From positions 806,001 through 870,000 of the forward strand of contig NW_025936295.1 in assembly GCF_000764305.2 (NCBI RefSeq): DNA of 64,000 nt, in the 5' to 3' direction. This stretch comes from Hyalella azteca. Lineage: Eukaryota; Arthropoda; Malacostraca; Amphipoda; Hyalellidae. Below the pieces are notes generated by a model that saw only the letters and a list, made by a program, of their open reading frames with translations, had not been told where the DNA came from and made no database searches. This document shows, piece by piece, positions 47,901-62,900 of the stretch (positions are counted from its first letter, which is position 1; the number at the start of each line of letters is the position of its first letter). The translations under genes were made by a program, and so were the position numbers.

Positions 47901-50900
47901 ATAAAAATATATTATATTAGTTAATATTATCAGGTAATTCCGCGATTAGTGGTACTGGTATATTTCTGTTTCATGTGTTTATAGTCATAAGGATTCCACT
48001 TCAATGATAATACAAAATTTCAGTTATACAAATCAAGTTTGTATAACAATAGTTTTGCGGAACAGACATTGACGTTCTTTGTTATGTTGCCAACGCGCAC
48101 TCACCTGTCTCTCAGAGTACCCCTTGAAGAGGTGTCTTGGTGGTGCTCCAATGAAGCAGGCAGTGCAGAGGCAACGTGTGCACGCAAATCTTCCAGCAGA
48201 GCATTAATGTGGACTGCAACAGTGCGTCCCAACATAGAGGCGCCTTGTAGCAAGAGTCGTAGCACCAATGATCTTGATGACGGTGAGCACTGGGATAAAT
48301 TCACCAAGATACACGTAGCATCCTCTAATCCTTCTTCAGAACACGACTTGCTCGTCAATACCTGCTCAGAGGAAAATTTATTCATAAATAACTGCTATGG
48401 CACAAAACGAGCATAGAAATATTATAAATTAATTACAGCTTTACGTTGTTGACCAGCAGACTCGACGTAATTTTGATTCTATTTTTAGAATAATTCTTCC
48501 GTTTACCTGGATAGCGAGTGAGAATAATCTTTGCAGCGCGTCCATATTTTCTTGAGGATATTTCTGTTTATTTTGTAGGCTTGAAGATGGAAGAGGCACT
48601 AGTCCAGCGGATACGAGGGCAAGTAGCCTGAGGAGCTTGTCCGTAAGCAGAGCAGAACGTCTGATCACAGGGTGTGCAAGCTGCTCCAGTAGTAGCCCAA
48701 GAGGGGACTGTTCCAGAGATAAGGGCTCATTATCATCCTCCGTACCGCAAGCGCTTCCTCCAGTCGTTGAGTGGGACCGAGCCAGTCCCTTGCCCTTCTT
48801 ACACACGTTGATAGTGTCGAGCTTAACAAGAAGTTCCCAAAAGTCCGTCGAGTAGGGGGCTTTAGGGCCGGATTTTGAAGCTGTCGCGTCGTCGACGGTC
48901 TCGCCCTTGCCACTCGCGCCGGGGGTTTTGACGGTAGCGTCCGCGTGTTTGCGGTAAGGCAGGAAATGCGCTGGGAACGTCTTGGCCAGTGAGATGAGGG
49001 CGTCCAATGTGTGCCTACAAAGCATCACAAACAATCAGCTAATCTTACCAAAGTCATCACTAAAAATTACTCTAGAATGTGGATGGGCATCAAATAAAAA
49101 GTATAGCTAACTGAATGTTTTTTGGAATAGTTGAAGGAATGATCGCCTGATATTCTATGCTTAAGATTGCAACAAAATGGCTATAGGAATCTTGGTTCAT
49201 AGTAAGGCCAAACGTAGCTGAAAATGAGCCCACATGGTACTGTTGACAGCAGGAAATTTAGAGGATTGTCGAATATGCTTGAATGCTCGCACATACACGG
49301 GTGAATATTTCCCTTCAACGCGTAAACATTATGAACAAAATATATTTATAAATTTAAATCTTCTAAACATTTTACTAAATGTTACTCTACAAAAAATTAG
49401 CGGCCTATAAATTGTTTCGAACCATCATGTTACTATTAAGGTTATGAAAATAACATAATTTTAAGAGTTGTAACTGACTTGCACACAAGGGGTGACGCCT
49501 GAGGATGGATGGACACAGACACGGTCGTAGGCAACGAGCTAGAAGACTTCTTGCCGAGCTGCATCGGTCTTTGGATTTGGAACACATTGGCTCTGCAGCC
49601 AAGAGCCGCATCAATGCTCATGCTGAGCCAGGCCGGTGAGGATGAGGAAGAAGTTTTACTAGAACTTAGTTCTTGTAAATTACCAGGGGTTCTAGAAAGA
49701 GGATCGTCAGTTGAAGCACTAGAAGGGGATCTACTAGATGATGCCATGTCTTGAGAAGTAGACGCTTTTGCATCTCGCGCGAGGGGGGTTGAGGTGAGGA
49801 CAGTTGACTTGCTCGTCTTCTTGATAGCGCCCTTGCTGTGGTCAGGTGTGGAAGGCAACACCTCTCCCGCAGCTGAGAGTTCTTGAATGGAGGCAGGAGG
49901 ATGCAGGGTGCGTGGTTGGGGCATTTCTTCACAAGTTTCGATTATTGAAAGCAGCGTCTGTGGAAGAAATGATAGGCACTTATAATAAGTCTTTGCTAAC
50001 TATTTTGATACAACTTACCTTGAGACCTCAGTCTATTCCAGAAGACCTTTCCCTTTGAGAAACTACAATATGCACACCATAATTACTCCAAAGTCGAAAA
50101 TGATGAGAGTTAATACATACATAAATCGAGTTTATATAGAGCTAACATGAAATAGTTGCTTGACACCATTATGAAGCATATTTCCACAACAATGACAAAA
50201 ATAACCAAAAGGTTCTCCAAAAACTCAGAAGAACTCACAAAAGTCACAAAATGCACTTTGGTATAAAGGAGATATATGATGGCCACCATTTTCATTTAAT
50301 AGCATTTTCACGTTTCTCGTGTGACTACAGACCATGTTAGAGGAATCGTTCAATATTCGATCGTAACTATACAAAATAATGCAGGTTTTTTAGAACCCAA
50401 ATAGAAGTGGGATATTTTAAAGGACGGCACTATAATAGATCATGAAACCAGGTATTTTTGCAATACAAGTTTTATCGATAATGCTCATATTTATTTAACA
50501 ATGCCAAATGACAATACCAGCTCAAAATGTAAGTCTTAAGAAGTCGAAATAGTTTTAACTTTTACCTGACAAAAATTTGACATTCCAGCAAGCATCACAC
50601 CAGAATATTTTCTAACAAGCGAGAATCGAGCGATAGAAACTGTTAAATGAAAAAAAAGCTTGCGTGATGAAACGGTATATACTTACAGCGAGGACCCATC
50701 GCCTGGTGGGGGCGTGGCTGCAGAGATGTTTCAGCACGCGGTGCAGTCGAGCTGTGTTCAGCTTGGCCTCGTCCAGGAACAGCAGCACCAGCAAGCAGCT
50801 CAGGGCTTCGTGGTCGAGCAGCTGGCGTCCGCGGTTTTTGCTGTAACGATAGGAACTGTAAATAAGAACTAAAATCTGCCGAACCTATCACGAAAATAAG

Positions 50901-53900
50901 CCAAATAAGATAATAGCCTGTGCAATAAATCTGCACAACCTAACACACTTACGCTGGTTAAATTAGTGAAAGATTAAGGAATGGTGGACAAGTTACATGC
51001 ACAAAAAACTATACAAACGCATCATGCGCCAACTAAACTGAAAATAAAGATTAAGAAGTGCCCGACAGGAATCCAGTTATATGTACAAAAATGGCGGATA
51101 GGAATGTAGTTACCTGGCGAGGGCTGCATGAGGGCCTGTGGAGGACGATGAGGGTTGCAGGTTCCAGGACGTTGACCAACTTCCTGACTGCATAATACGC
51201 GACCCCAGCCTTGCCGTGTTGCGCAAGATATGAGACAGAGTGTGTGACCCCATGGCGCTCTCTCTCTGATAAAATGAACGTGCATGAGTTTATAGCACGC
51301 GAGTATATGCCAAATAATGCATGATAAATTAAAACATAAACAAAGAATTTCATAGGCAGAATTAACGCCTACACGTGACACCTTATATCCAGCACAATGT
51401 CCTTTTTAGTGCTCAGGACAGAGGACAGACAATGTCCCTTTTAGTGCTGAGGACAGACAATGAAATGCGTTTCAATGATGAGCAGGACAGTCAATGACTT
51501 TGGACAAACTTTTCCAAATAAATGCACGCAAGTGGTGGTAAATACCTGCAGGCGATGATGCGATCGGAGGGTTTGCGCCTCGCGCAGCCGACGAAGAGTT
51601 TGCGCCTCTTGAGCGAGGTCGGGAGGCAGGGCGCTGAACTGAGAGTTGTCCAAATCTGTCAAAATCTGCAAGACGACAAAGTGGTTGAGCAATAATGGTA
51701 ACAGAGTATTTTTGAAGCAGCAATGGGTGTCTCATACAAGGCTTAGATAAAAAAATTTGAAACAAAATAATATGGAAGTGTTGTCACTTTTGATGTAATC
51801 AGTGTGTAGCCGATGTTACGAAAATTTAGTTTACAGTTTTTGTGAGACCATTCAAAATCCGCAAAAGTCTAAACACAGATAATGCATTATATTTTACCTC
51901 AATAATACTAGAGATGTATTCCATGTAAAATTTGTTTTCCCTACACAATTCATACAGTAATACAGATATTACATAACCTTTGACAGAAATAACAAATTGG
52001 GCAACACACCGTCTGCCTGAGAGAGGGCGGCAGGGCTTCTAAAAATTGGGCTGCGTCCACAGGTTCGTCTGGATTGTGGCGAGCAGATGCTGCTTGCTGG
52101 ACCCGCTGCTGGGCCAGCACCTCCTCTTGAATGCTGGGAGGCAAGGCAGCCAAGAACTCGGGGTTCACCTCTCCGGTGGCTTCTTGGGGCGCCCCCTCGC
52201 CTGCAGGGGGGCGGCTGCCGGGAGCTTCGTTTGCGCGGTTCCTCGCCCGCAGCAGTCTGATGAACCAAGAACTACTCTTTATACTTGTACTATTTCCTAA
52301 TAAGTTTCATCTTGACATCTTAAGCTGGGAATTTAAATCAAGCTATCGTATCAACCTTCACAGTTATAGTAAGCATATTATAGTGGAATCACAGGCATAA
52401 AGAAGCTTATAAAAAGCATTGGCTCAATAAACGTTAAATATAATCTTCGTTGCGAATATCTGAAGAATCAATAGCATGGCTGGTGGAATAAAGATCTTTT
52501 ACCCGTCATAATTCTAGTAATCAGTCTCATTTTGAGAAGTTCTGAAACATTCCTCTTTTGCAGGCTTATGCAATGCTTCATGGTAAAATTATAAGGACAC
52601 CAAAAAACACAACACCATACTTTGCTTCCTATTGCAACCAAATGAAGAAGCATTCAACATGACGATCCTGAAAGGTATAAACTGTAAAAACATCGCCAGG
52701 AAAAAATAGATAGAACGAGAAGCAAAATTTATCCCCACCTGAGGTGTTCGCTGATGACTTCCTGTCTCATATCCTCGGGCAACGCGGCCAAGAAGCTGGG
52801 GTCAACGCCTTCAGGTATCTCTATGTCGCCCAGAATATCGGCAAACTCCGTGTCGCGCGCGTGTATCACGCCTGGGTTCGCCACAGCTGCGGGTGTAGTG
52901 GAGCTGGAGGACTCAGTCGCAGCAGCCAATGATGAGAGAGACTCGCTCACGGCGTTTCTGAATAAAATGCGCAATGCTTAGCATGCAAGCATACGTAACC
53001 AGTTCACAGGCCTTTAGATTCTACTACTATTGACGACCTGAATTAATTCATCTATAGACGTCGTCTGCAGATGGTAATTATAGTTACCAGAACTCAAATT
53101 AAACGCGAACGGTAATGTATTGATATGCATAGGGTTCACAAATTTATCTGCATTCAAAGTAAGCCTGCCTGCTTGAAAATGTGCAGAAATATACAAATTC
53201 GTTAATTGGATACCTCGTATCCACTAGCAGTCTTGACTATATAATTAAGGTTTTTACACCTGTATTTTAAATTTCGAGTGTAATGATTGTATCTGCACAG
53301 TAGATTTTTCGAGCTAACAATAGAGCTGGATTTAGAAACGTTTTCTTTGAAGATATGGTGAATTTTTGTGGCTTATTGATTGTTTTTAAGTTTATAGTAA
53401 ATGTGCGATTCAAGCAAACATACAAGCGAAATTAATTTTTTGTAACTCACATGGCTTGCAGCATTGGAGATGAAGCAGGGCTAACAGCCATAGCTTCAGG
53501 GAGAGCAGAAGCATCAGGCTGTTGCTGCACCGTTTCTGCAGCAGTGGTGCCTTGTGCAGCATTGCCGGCATCAATATTAGAGGCTGAAGTATGTAATACA
53601 TCAGGAGCATCAACAGAGGTAGGAACATCTTCTCCGGTTGCATCAGTATCTTCGCGCTGTGTCTCTACGTGGCTAAGACTTGGAGGCTCAGAAGACTGTG
53701 CGCTCTCGTAATCGGTATAACTTAGACTTTGTTCACGTGATGGACTCAATTGTGGAAGGGGCGGTACAGGAGGAATGGTTTCGCTCGGAACTATAGCAGC
53801 AGAGGTGGATGACAGTGAAAACAACGTATCGACCGAGTTGGCAGTATTTGTAATACTCGCACTAGATCCATAATCCTCGGTGGCGCTGGTACTAACCGCG

Positions 53901-56900
53901 CTCCTGGATCTGTTGTCTTCAGCCGCTGGAGTCGCAGAAGATATGATCATGCCAGGCGTAAGCCTTAGTGCATCTGAAGATGCGTCCGCATCGCTTAGCA
54001 AGTTATGAAGAGAAGTAGGAGGCTCTATACTGGCCGGAGCAATAGAAGTAACGGGTGATTCAGACGTGACGATTGAGCGGGAAGGGTGAGAAGACGACGC
54101 GATCGAAAGATCGGTGGGAGCAGCGGTCGGTTCATGAGAAGATTCCGAAGACGCTGTTGCAAAAGAAGCAATAGATTCTTCAAACGTGCCTCCTGCAGGC
54201 ACTGGTGGTGTAGTGGGGGCAGGAGGAAGGGCAGAATGCGAGACATCAGCGGTCTCGGGAGTTGAATTCTGCAGGTCATCAGTAACCGAACCACCGTCTT
54301 GCACGTTAGATACCAATTTACTTGAAGGTTGATCGCTCATACTGCGCGATGACACTGTAAGCAGAATGATCCAATTTGTTATATGTGAGCGAGAAATTGG
54401 CTGACTTACTTTTGGTTAAAAGCCACTGAGATTTGCTTGTTAATTCTTGGCCAAGAGCAAGAACCTTTTATGCATGAATTGCTTCTACAATTACTATACC
54501 TACTGGTGATAATGGCAGTCCATAAATTAGCCAAAAAAGTTAGGTTCTCAAGTTATCGAAGTTGAGGACACAAGACATGGCTATCAATGGACGGTATATT
54601 GCAAGCTAATTGCATGATCCAACAGTTACAACGCTAAGAACACTCACGTAAGGCAGGCAGGGATGAAGGTTCGGAGGCAGCCTCTTGTTCCTTCTTTTTG
54701 CGGTCTCGTTCGGCTTGTTCAGCTGCTCGTCGAGTCTCCAGCACAGAGAGCAGTGGGCCTTTCACACCTACGCAAAAGAGCTTTAGATACGTGGGCAGAT
54801 CTTAATTATTTCTACTGAGCCTTTTTATATGCATCGAGTGCTTCACAACGCTAACAAAAATTTTGCAGTGCAAACATTCTAGTTGACCCAAAGAACGAGT
54901 CAATGCATTTTCTGAGCAGATTATATCATAGAGAATGAATATGGGAACCTTTTAGCACTTGTAAATGTCACACAGACTCAACCCTTATAATTCACTACCT
55001 ATTCACTATATTCACTATTGTGTTATCTTAACCTAATCAGGAGACTTTCTAAGATACAAGAAGCTCATTGCTAATTTAAAACGGTACTATGAGCTCGGAT
55101 GCTGATAGAATTGCAATAGCTTAGAAATAGTTGTGATGAATTTGAATCAGCCAATACACAGATATGATGACAGTCAGACCACACCACACAACCCACGCAT
55201 AATAGTATCGTGCACGGCATCAGAATGTAGAACCCGGGCTTCTTCAGTCCAGCGGGCCATAGAGCTGGGGATGTTGGACAGGGAGTTGCAGCCTCCACCC
55301 AGCACGCTTGTGTTCTGTGTCAAGAACTGAACTTCATTATTGCAGCAACTAGTACGAACCACCCGGCAAGAATGTTATATTACAAACGTACATATTCTGT
55401 AGGCTTGATAAAGGTTACTTCACTCATCTAATAGAGTACCCATAACAAGAAAGAAAGACTAAGCTCTTTACGACATTCACCAGGCATTAGGAGCTTACCT
55501 GTGACAAGAGAGGGTCGGTATCAGGTTGGAAGATTCGGACGTCCTGATTAGTGAACCAAACTTGCGTTGTGTCGCGCAGGCTTGAACTTAACTCGAGAAC
55601 GTCAGAGGGGTTGCGGCCCAGCAACCTGAGCAACAAGTGATAAAAAAATTAGATCAGTACTCAATGCAGTGAGTGACAGAGAGTGCATTTTCTCGCCACG
55701 GACGGATGGACAAAACGAGCACAATAGCGCCTTTTTTCCATAAATGAGAAAATGCGCTAAAAATTATTTCAACTTCGTAAAAAATAGTGGCAATTTCAGC
55801 TAGTTCCTGAATTTAAATTGAGCCTTAATTTCTTTGAGAAGAAAAAAATATGTATTGATAAGACATAAAATGACGCTAGTAGTCCTCTCCGCGAGATCTG
55901 AATCGCCCATTGGTAAAAATAAAAATTAAAGTATTTCCTTATAAGAAATTCATTAAAGTGAAAGATTACAATCAAAATCTACACAAAACTGACTGCGTCA
56001 TTTGGGTAACAGTGATTCCAATAACATATTGGCGTGGTTTCCTTAAATGCAGCCATCACCACATACCAAGCACTAACCAAACCACATATATATTAACATT
56101 ATTGGTAGAGGCTTGCATTGATGCTAAAAATATAATCTCAAGTACAGCTGCTGATACGCTAATATTTTACTATTTATGTATTAGTGAAGTTCTTTTATGA
56201 AGAAGACCCATTAGTGTTCCATTTAGTATTCTAAAGATTAAGCACGATATTCTGGTTTCAAATTATTACTATTGTTCTCCGAATGCATCTGGTTCAAACG
56301 AATTTCTTGGGCACGTTAAACATAAGTTTAGTACCAAGCAAAAAAATAAATCGACATGAGGAAGGATATACAAGGTCTTCAGATACCAAGATAATAAGTT
56401 GATGCAAAGAAAGTTTAGACAAATGTGAACGAATAATTCCCAACTGATTTCTATTCCAGTTATAATCAAAAACTCGGGTTGAAAACGTATTCTTACTAGT
56501 TGATATTGTTTCACTATCCAATGCATCATGCTTATTGAAGAAAATAATGAAACAGATCGATAATGGCCACAGCTGATAAAAAAAAGGAAAAGAAACTCTA
56601 GTTTGACAAGCAGCCACAGAGTCATTGGAAGAGGCGGTTTGCCAGCATATAAAAAAAGGCTCTGGTAGGAAAATGTAGGAAACGCGGTAGGCATCATCAT
56701 TGTAAAGTATGCTCATGACAGCCCATTTGCAAGTGATAAATTTCGTTCGTTTAGTTACTCTTTGAAATAATCAAAGAAGCTTAACTCGCTTCACTGGAAC
56801 CACGCCGTCAGTTCAAATGATTGTTTAGCAGCTACTGGATCGAAGCTACGAGCATTTGGTCTTTAATCAAGTCTTCTATTAACTCATGATTATCACTGAT

Positions 56901-59900
56901 AAACCGCCTCTGAATGATTATTAGTATGCACTGGAGCAAATGCACCTGTGCAGCATTGGCATGTGGTTGTACTCTAGCATACCTGTACCTCAGTATTATT
57001 AGCACTAGTACCTCAGTATTATTAGCATTAGTACCTCAGTATTATTAGCATTAGTACCTCAGTATTATTAGCACTAGTACCTCAGTATTATTAGCATTAG
57101 TACCTCAGTATTATTAGCATTAGTACCTCAGTATTATTAGCATTAGTACCTCAGTATCATTAGCATTAGTACCTCTGTATTATTAGCATTAGTACCTCAG
57201 TATTATTAGCATTAGTACCTCAGTATCATTAGCATTAGTACCTCAGAATTATTAGCATTAGTACCTCAGTATCATTAGCATTAGTACCTCAGAATTATTA
57301 GCATTAGCACCTCAGTATCATTAGCATTAGTACCTCTGCAGCAGTGCAGAATTGGCGCTATGGGTGACGCGTGGCGTGTGGCTGTACCTTAGCACACCGC
57401 GTGACCGGCCCCCTCTCGCCTGGGACCCGCGTCCTCCAGATCCCCCAGCACCTCCTCCAGGAAGTGATCCACCGGCACCTCCACTGGAGGATGCCGCTGC
57501 GCCTGCAGCTGCAGCACCCCCGTCACGAGGGTTCTGCAGCAGCGGGTGAGCAGGGATGGCAGAGTTCCCACCACCAGCACCTGCAACGCCAACACGACTT
57601 CAATGAAAAAAATCTTAAACCCGACTTACAGCAGAAGAGCCATTTCAAACATGGAAAGTAAATGATAAATTAATGTATTTAGTAAACTCGAGGGCTTCAA
57701 GATAATTTTGATCGAGTTGTACATGTTAAGATCCGTGATAAGCGATTTTCTGGATGTATACGGGTTAACTAACTAAAGCTTCAGAATGCAGCAAAATAAT
57801 TACTGCTCTTCATGCTGAAGGCTCATAAAATTTACTTTGTTTAAAAATCAAACTTTTAGTCGTCTCCATGAAGAAATCGTTAAACCAACACAACACATGT
57901 AATTTTAAATGAATAAATTTTTACCAGGTAAAAAGATTAAAACACTTAACAGGGGTAGCAGCATCGGCTAATAGAACCACACATGACTGAGACTGGATAC
58001 GAAAAGGAGACTTACTTTCTAGAATATACCTTCTAGACAATTGGATAACAAGGGCTACACGTAGGCGAAACCTACTCTAGATTCCAGAATACGAATGCTG
58101 AAGTGTCTTCCAAGTAGTAGAACTCACCTGTTGACGACGAAGCAGTACTCAGGGCCATAAAACCCTGGTCATCGTGGAGCCCGAAGCTACTACCATGCTG
58201 TGGGATGGTAAGTCGGTTACCAAAGATCATGTGGTCGATGGTATCAATGGTGTCGATGTAGTGCTGGTATGTGGGTACAAGCACCATGTCCTCGGAGTCT
58301 CGGTCACCTCCGGACATCCTCAGGAAACTGTCATCGAACAAGACAGGTTCTCCCTCCTCTTCTTCTTCATCTTCCTCTTCTTCCTCCTCGTCTATCACGC
58401 TACCGTCATCCATATCCTCATCTTCATCGTCTCCTAAAACACAATGTAATTACAATTTGCAATATTTCATACGAGTATTTACAATTTGACGAGACTATTA
58501 TCAACCATGTCTAGTGCAGGTTAGTGAAAGAATATACCAATCATAAAAAACAACAGTAAATCACTCAAACTGTTGCTGAGTACCCTCAAACTCGGCATGA
58601 TGCAACAGAACAAATAAACAAAATTAATTCAAGTCTAATGTCTTCAAATTTTTTAGAATGATTTGAAACATCTCTCCGAATGTCGTTATGGCGTCCTCTA
58701 CATCAAACGAACGTCTGTTAAGGAGCAGAACTTACCGTCAGCGTGATTTTCGTCATGAACGACGTCCTCATTATCTTCGTTGTCACCATCATCGTCATTA
58801 TCATCATCATCGTCGTCGTCGTCGCTAGAATCAGAAGACGACGATGATGAGTCGTGATCATCGTTAGTCTCCTCATGATCTTCTAAGAATTGACTCTCAG
58901 AATGCGTGACCATTCTGGAATCATGCAACGTGTCGTCCTCCGTGTCCATGGGCTGATCACTGATCACGAAGGTCAGAGTCGCCAGGGCGTTGTTGCGGTC
59001 ACCGTCATCGTCGTCATCATCACCATTATCATCTTCTCCACCTTCCCCACCAGACTCTGTCTCCCGGCGCCTGTTGTCTATTATTCTGCTCAGAATGGCA
59101 TCAAGGTCCCCTGCTGGGCCCTCGTGTTGCTCCACATCCTCTTCAGCGTGAAGAGTTTGTTCTTCTTCCTCCTCCTCTTCTCCACCTTCCTCCTCCTCCT
59201 CTTCTTCTTCGGCCTGTTCGTGGTCCCGAGAAGACTGGATAGGATCTCCAGCAGTGGGGTTAGAAGAAGCATTGCTCTCGCCGGCATCTGCGGTAGCAGC
59301 TGAAGCCGTGACGGCACCATCGGCTCTCTCCTGAGCATTGGCAGCGGCTGATGACGTTGCTTGATTATTTTTCCTGCGCACAGCAGCTGACGGAACCAGA
59401 GCCACGGTGTTCATTACTCGAGCTACTATTTCGAGGGCTTTAAGGGCCGCATTGATGGTGCCAGCAAGATGTGGAGACGAGAGGTCAAGGCAGTGAGGAA
59501 GACGAGCCAAGTCTGTGATCACACCTTTGCGCACTAGAATTTTGAGCATGTTATTCATACCCACATTGGTTTTGGCGAACACTGAATTTGCAGAAGAATA
59601 ATGAGGGGGACAGGTCTCCATCATTGTACACAAGAGGTTAACTAAAGCCTGCACCTGATCGTGCTTGGCGCTGCTCTCAGGAGCCTGGCACGCTCGATAC
59701 AAAGCACTTTTCACTTCGCTAACAAGAACGGCTTGACACTCTGGAGCGTGGTTACACGATGCCAAAGCACCTACTAGAAGTTTTACGTAACCACGACCAT
59801 CGTCCGTGGTAGTAGGACTATTTGAAGAACCGCTCACGAACCAGTCGAGCATATATGCGAGGGCACTGCACTCATGAGATATGTTTTCTGTTGTCTCAGG

Positions 59901-62900
59901 GGAATAGACGTGTTCTGTCACAAGTTTGGCAACGTCAGAGTAGCACCTCACAAATTCAGCAAGCAGCTTACAGATACTCCAGCGAGACAAGAGCCGGCGT
60001 TTGCCTTTGTTAGTAGGTTTGGGAACATTGGGTAATTTGGAAGTTTCACTCTCCATAGGACTTGCATCATCCACGTCTTGAACGACCATGTCATTCACAG
60101 AGGACGAGCGAGAGAGATCGAGCTGTCGACGAGCTGAAGTTCCGGTTTCGGCGGCGCCATTGACGGTGTCAGGGGGGCCGTTGACTACGCATGCCGCGTC
60201 GGCAGGAGACGACTGGTCTGAGCACGAAGACATGTCTTCATCACCAGAGATTGTGAGGGCGTCCAGCAGGTCATGGATGACTTGCTGGGCTTCAGCTGAG
60301 CTCTCGTTTGCGCTGCTGCTGGCGGTGCTGCTCTTGTAGGTCGGTGAAATTTGGCAGATTATTACTTCATCATCTGCATGGAAAAAACGTGCGATTCAGA
60401 AGAAGGCATTGAGAACTGAACGAGTCCAACTGAAGCATTGAACATATAAAGCTGTAACGCAACAGCTAATAGTACATTGACTCTTTCACAATGACCATAA
60501 TCATAATAGAATTTTCCAGAATATACACAACAATTCTTTCACTGCCAGGATGATACAAGACACTCACTGTTAGGTTCATGCAAGACACTCACTGTTAGGT
60601 TGATGTAAGACAGGCCTGGAGATCTGTGGGACTGTAGAAGATATACGCAACATCTCCTGCGCAAGACTTGTCATCATATCATGACTCCTGCACGATGCAG
60701 GCGCCAGCAGACGCAGCAAATGGTGGAGCTCTCGGCCACTGCTGGACCCTCCCACTCCGGGGGCGCTGCTGCTGCTTCCCACTGTGCCTCGGATCGCCTA
60801 TAACAACATTAACTTATTAAACTGACTAACATGTTACTAACTCTGGGATTGCACATTATTTTGGAATTTGGATATGGCGATTATCAAAAGGAAATGAACT
60901 CATAAGATAAGAGACAATGCTATGAGCTAAATTGCTAAAATTCCAAAGAACCCTTTGAACAAACGGATATTACAAGCTTTTTTGTACCGAGTAATTAGCT
61001 AACCTTTTCCATGGCATGCTTGAGGGTACGTGGCTCTTCGAGCACGTGCCGCATGAGAAGAGCAGCGAGGTTGTAGAAGCCCTTGAAAGCGAGCGCGTCG
61101 CTGCACTCGAGTAAAGCTTTAATGCCTCCCAGGCGCGCGAACTGCGCCGCCCGTGACCACACCCGCGTCAAGCGCAGACTGAGGCGCAGAACTGCGTGCA
61201 GTGTGTCCGTGTCAACTCCATGTTTCAGCAGGCCTACACACACTCTGAAAACACGTTTATTTAAGTTAATATGGATGTCAAATTGGTTTCGAACAAGGTT
61301 TATTCTAACGGGACGCAGACTTTGATTTTTCCCTGCCAACATCCAGTTTGAGCCGAGATTCAACAGTGAGGATTAGTGCTCATGAGGTGTTCATTTGTGA
61401 CGTAATTTTATTGGCGATCTTATCGCTCCGATAATTAACTAGTTTAATTGTCACAAAAACTATGGCTCCAGGTAGCATTATGTATTAGACTGGGTTGTGA
61501 ATGTGTAGAACAGCTGAAGAATAAGGTAATCCCTGGAGGGAGTTTTTTTCCTTTTATCTCGACATAGTGGGCATAAATTATATACATGTTCTAATATAAC
61601 TGAAATAAGTTTGGGATAAAAGTCTTACCCTAGAAGAATTTCATGACAAGTTTATTAACAGAATAATCGAAGTTGAGCACGCACCTGATAAGGGACTCTG
61701 AAATGTTGTCGGGCAGTTCGTCAACAATGTCGGCCTCGCTCTCTTTAGATTCCTCATCCATGTCCATCATCTCCTGTGCCTCGGGCATCTTGGAAGTAAT
61801 TTCACTCATTGGGTCTGCCGTAGGAGATGTGAGGTCTCCTCCGTGAGAGGAAGGAGGGGGCGGAGGAAGCAGGTGTTGGGTAGAGCGCTCTGAAGGGCCC
61901 CATTCTCCTGAACCTTGCATGAAATCTAGGAACTGCTGTTCCATGGTGAGAAAGAGGGGACCTGACAACACACCCGTCCCTGTAGGTTCTGCTGCAGGCA
62001 ATTCTGCAGGGGACGATGTGATATCAGATCCTCCTACTGCACCACCAGTAGTTGTAGCTGTGGCAGTAGAGGATGAGGCAGTACCAGCGATATTGGTTGA
62101 ACTAGCTTTGGCAGAGCCGGTTTTGTTGACATCATCGTCCCATGACACCATGACCGGTCGGCGGTTGCCAGACTCTTCGCTTATCTGTCGAGTTGATAAA
62201 GTACATAAAATCACCCATAAATTAGAAGAGATTTGCACACAAATAGCCAAGGATTACAATACATTTTTTATAAGTCACGCAGATGCGTGATTACAGAAAA
62301 AAAAGAACGAACCAATTTCATGAAATTCCAACAAAACTCATAGCAGTTATTATAAATTCACACTAAAATAAAGGCTTCAATAGGACATCTTTGCTAACCA
62401 ACTAAATGCGAGTGCCTTACTTGTACAAGAGAGGCAAACTGGATGAGATATTTTCTTCGGGCATTGATGATCCGTACTGAACTCTCGCCCGCAAAGTAAG
62501 CGTCGTCAATAATTTTGTTATTAGCTGCTGTGTAAGCAACCCACTTATGAGAGTTGATGTCGAAGCACTTCCATACTCGTTTGTGTTTCTTAAGAAGCGC
62601 CATTCGTTTTCGGGCGGCAACGAAGATTTTCTCATATAAATCAATGAACAAAAGCGCGGGTGCAATCCACTTAGGTGTTGTGGATTGAGTCGTTTTGTTG
62701 ACCGAGGTGTTTCGTTCAGGTATGTCTAAAGAGGCAAGGTTTAACGGCATAAGCAGCACAGATACTGATGTTGCAGAACTAGTTTGAGTCGATTCTTGCT
62801 GTGGTTTTTCTTTACACTCCTCTTCCGCAGCGCCCGCAGTTCCAGCAGTGCGGGAGTAGCTGGACATAGCAGCTTCTGTATCGCACAGCAAAAGAGTAAG

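Noticed and set aside
57352..57661. Plus-strand Pro/Ala-rich frame and a minus-strand frame [15 protein letters not shown]
   Set aside because: The Gly-rich minus-strand frame joins in phase to both HUWE1 neighbours; the others do not.
58174..59303. Plus-strand serine- or leucine-rich open frames
   Set aside because: Antisense of the HUWE1 Glu/Asp runs; the sense strand fits an intact exon chain.
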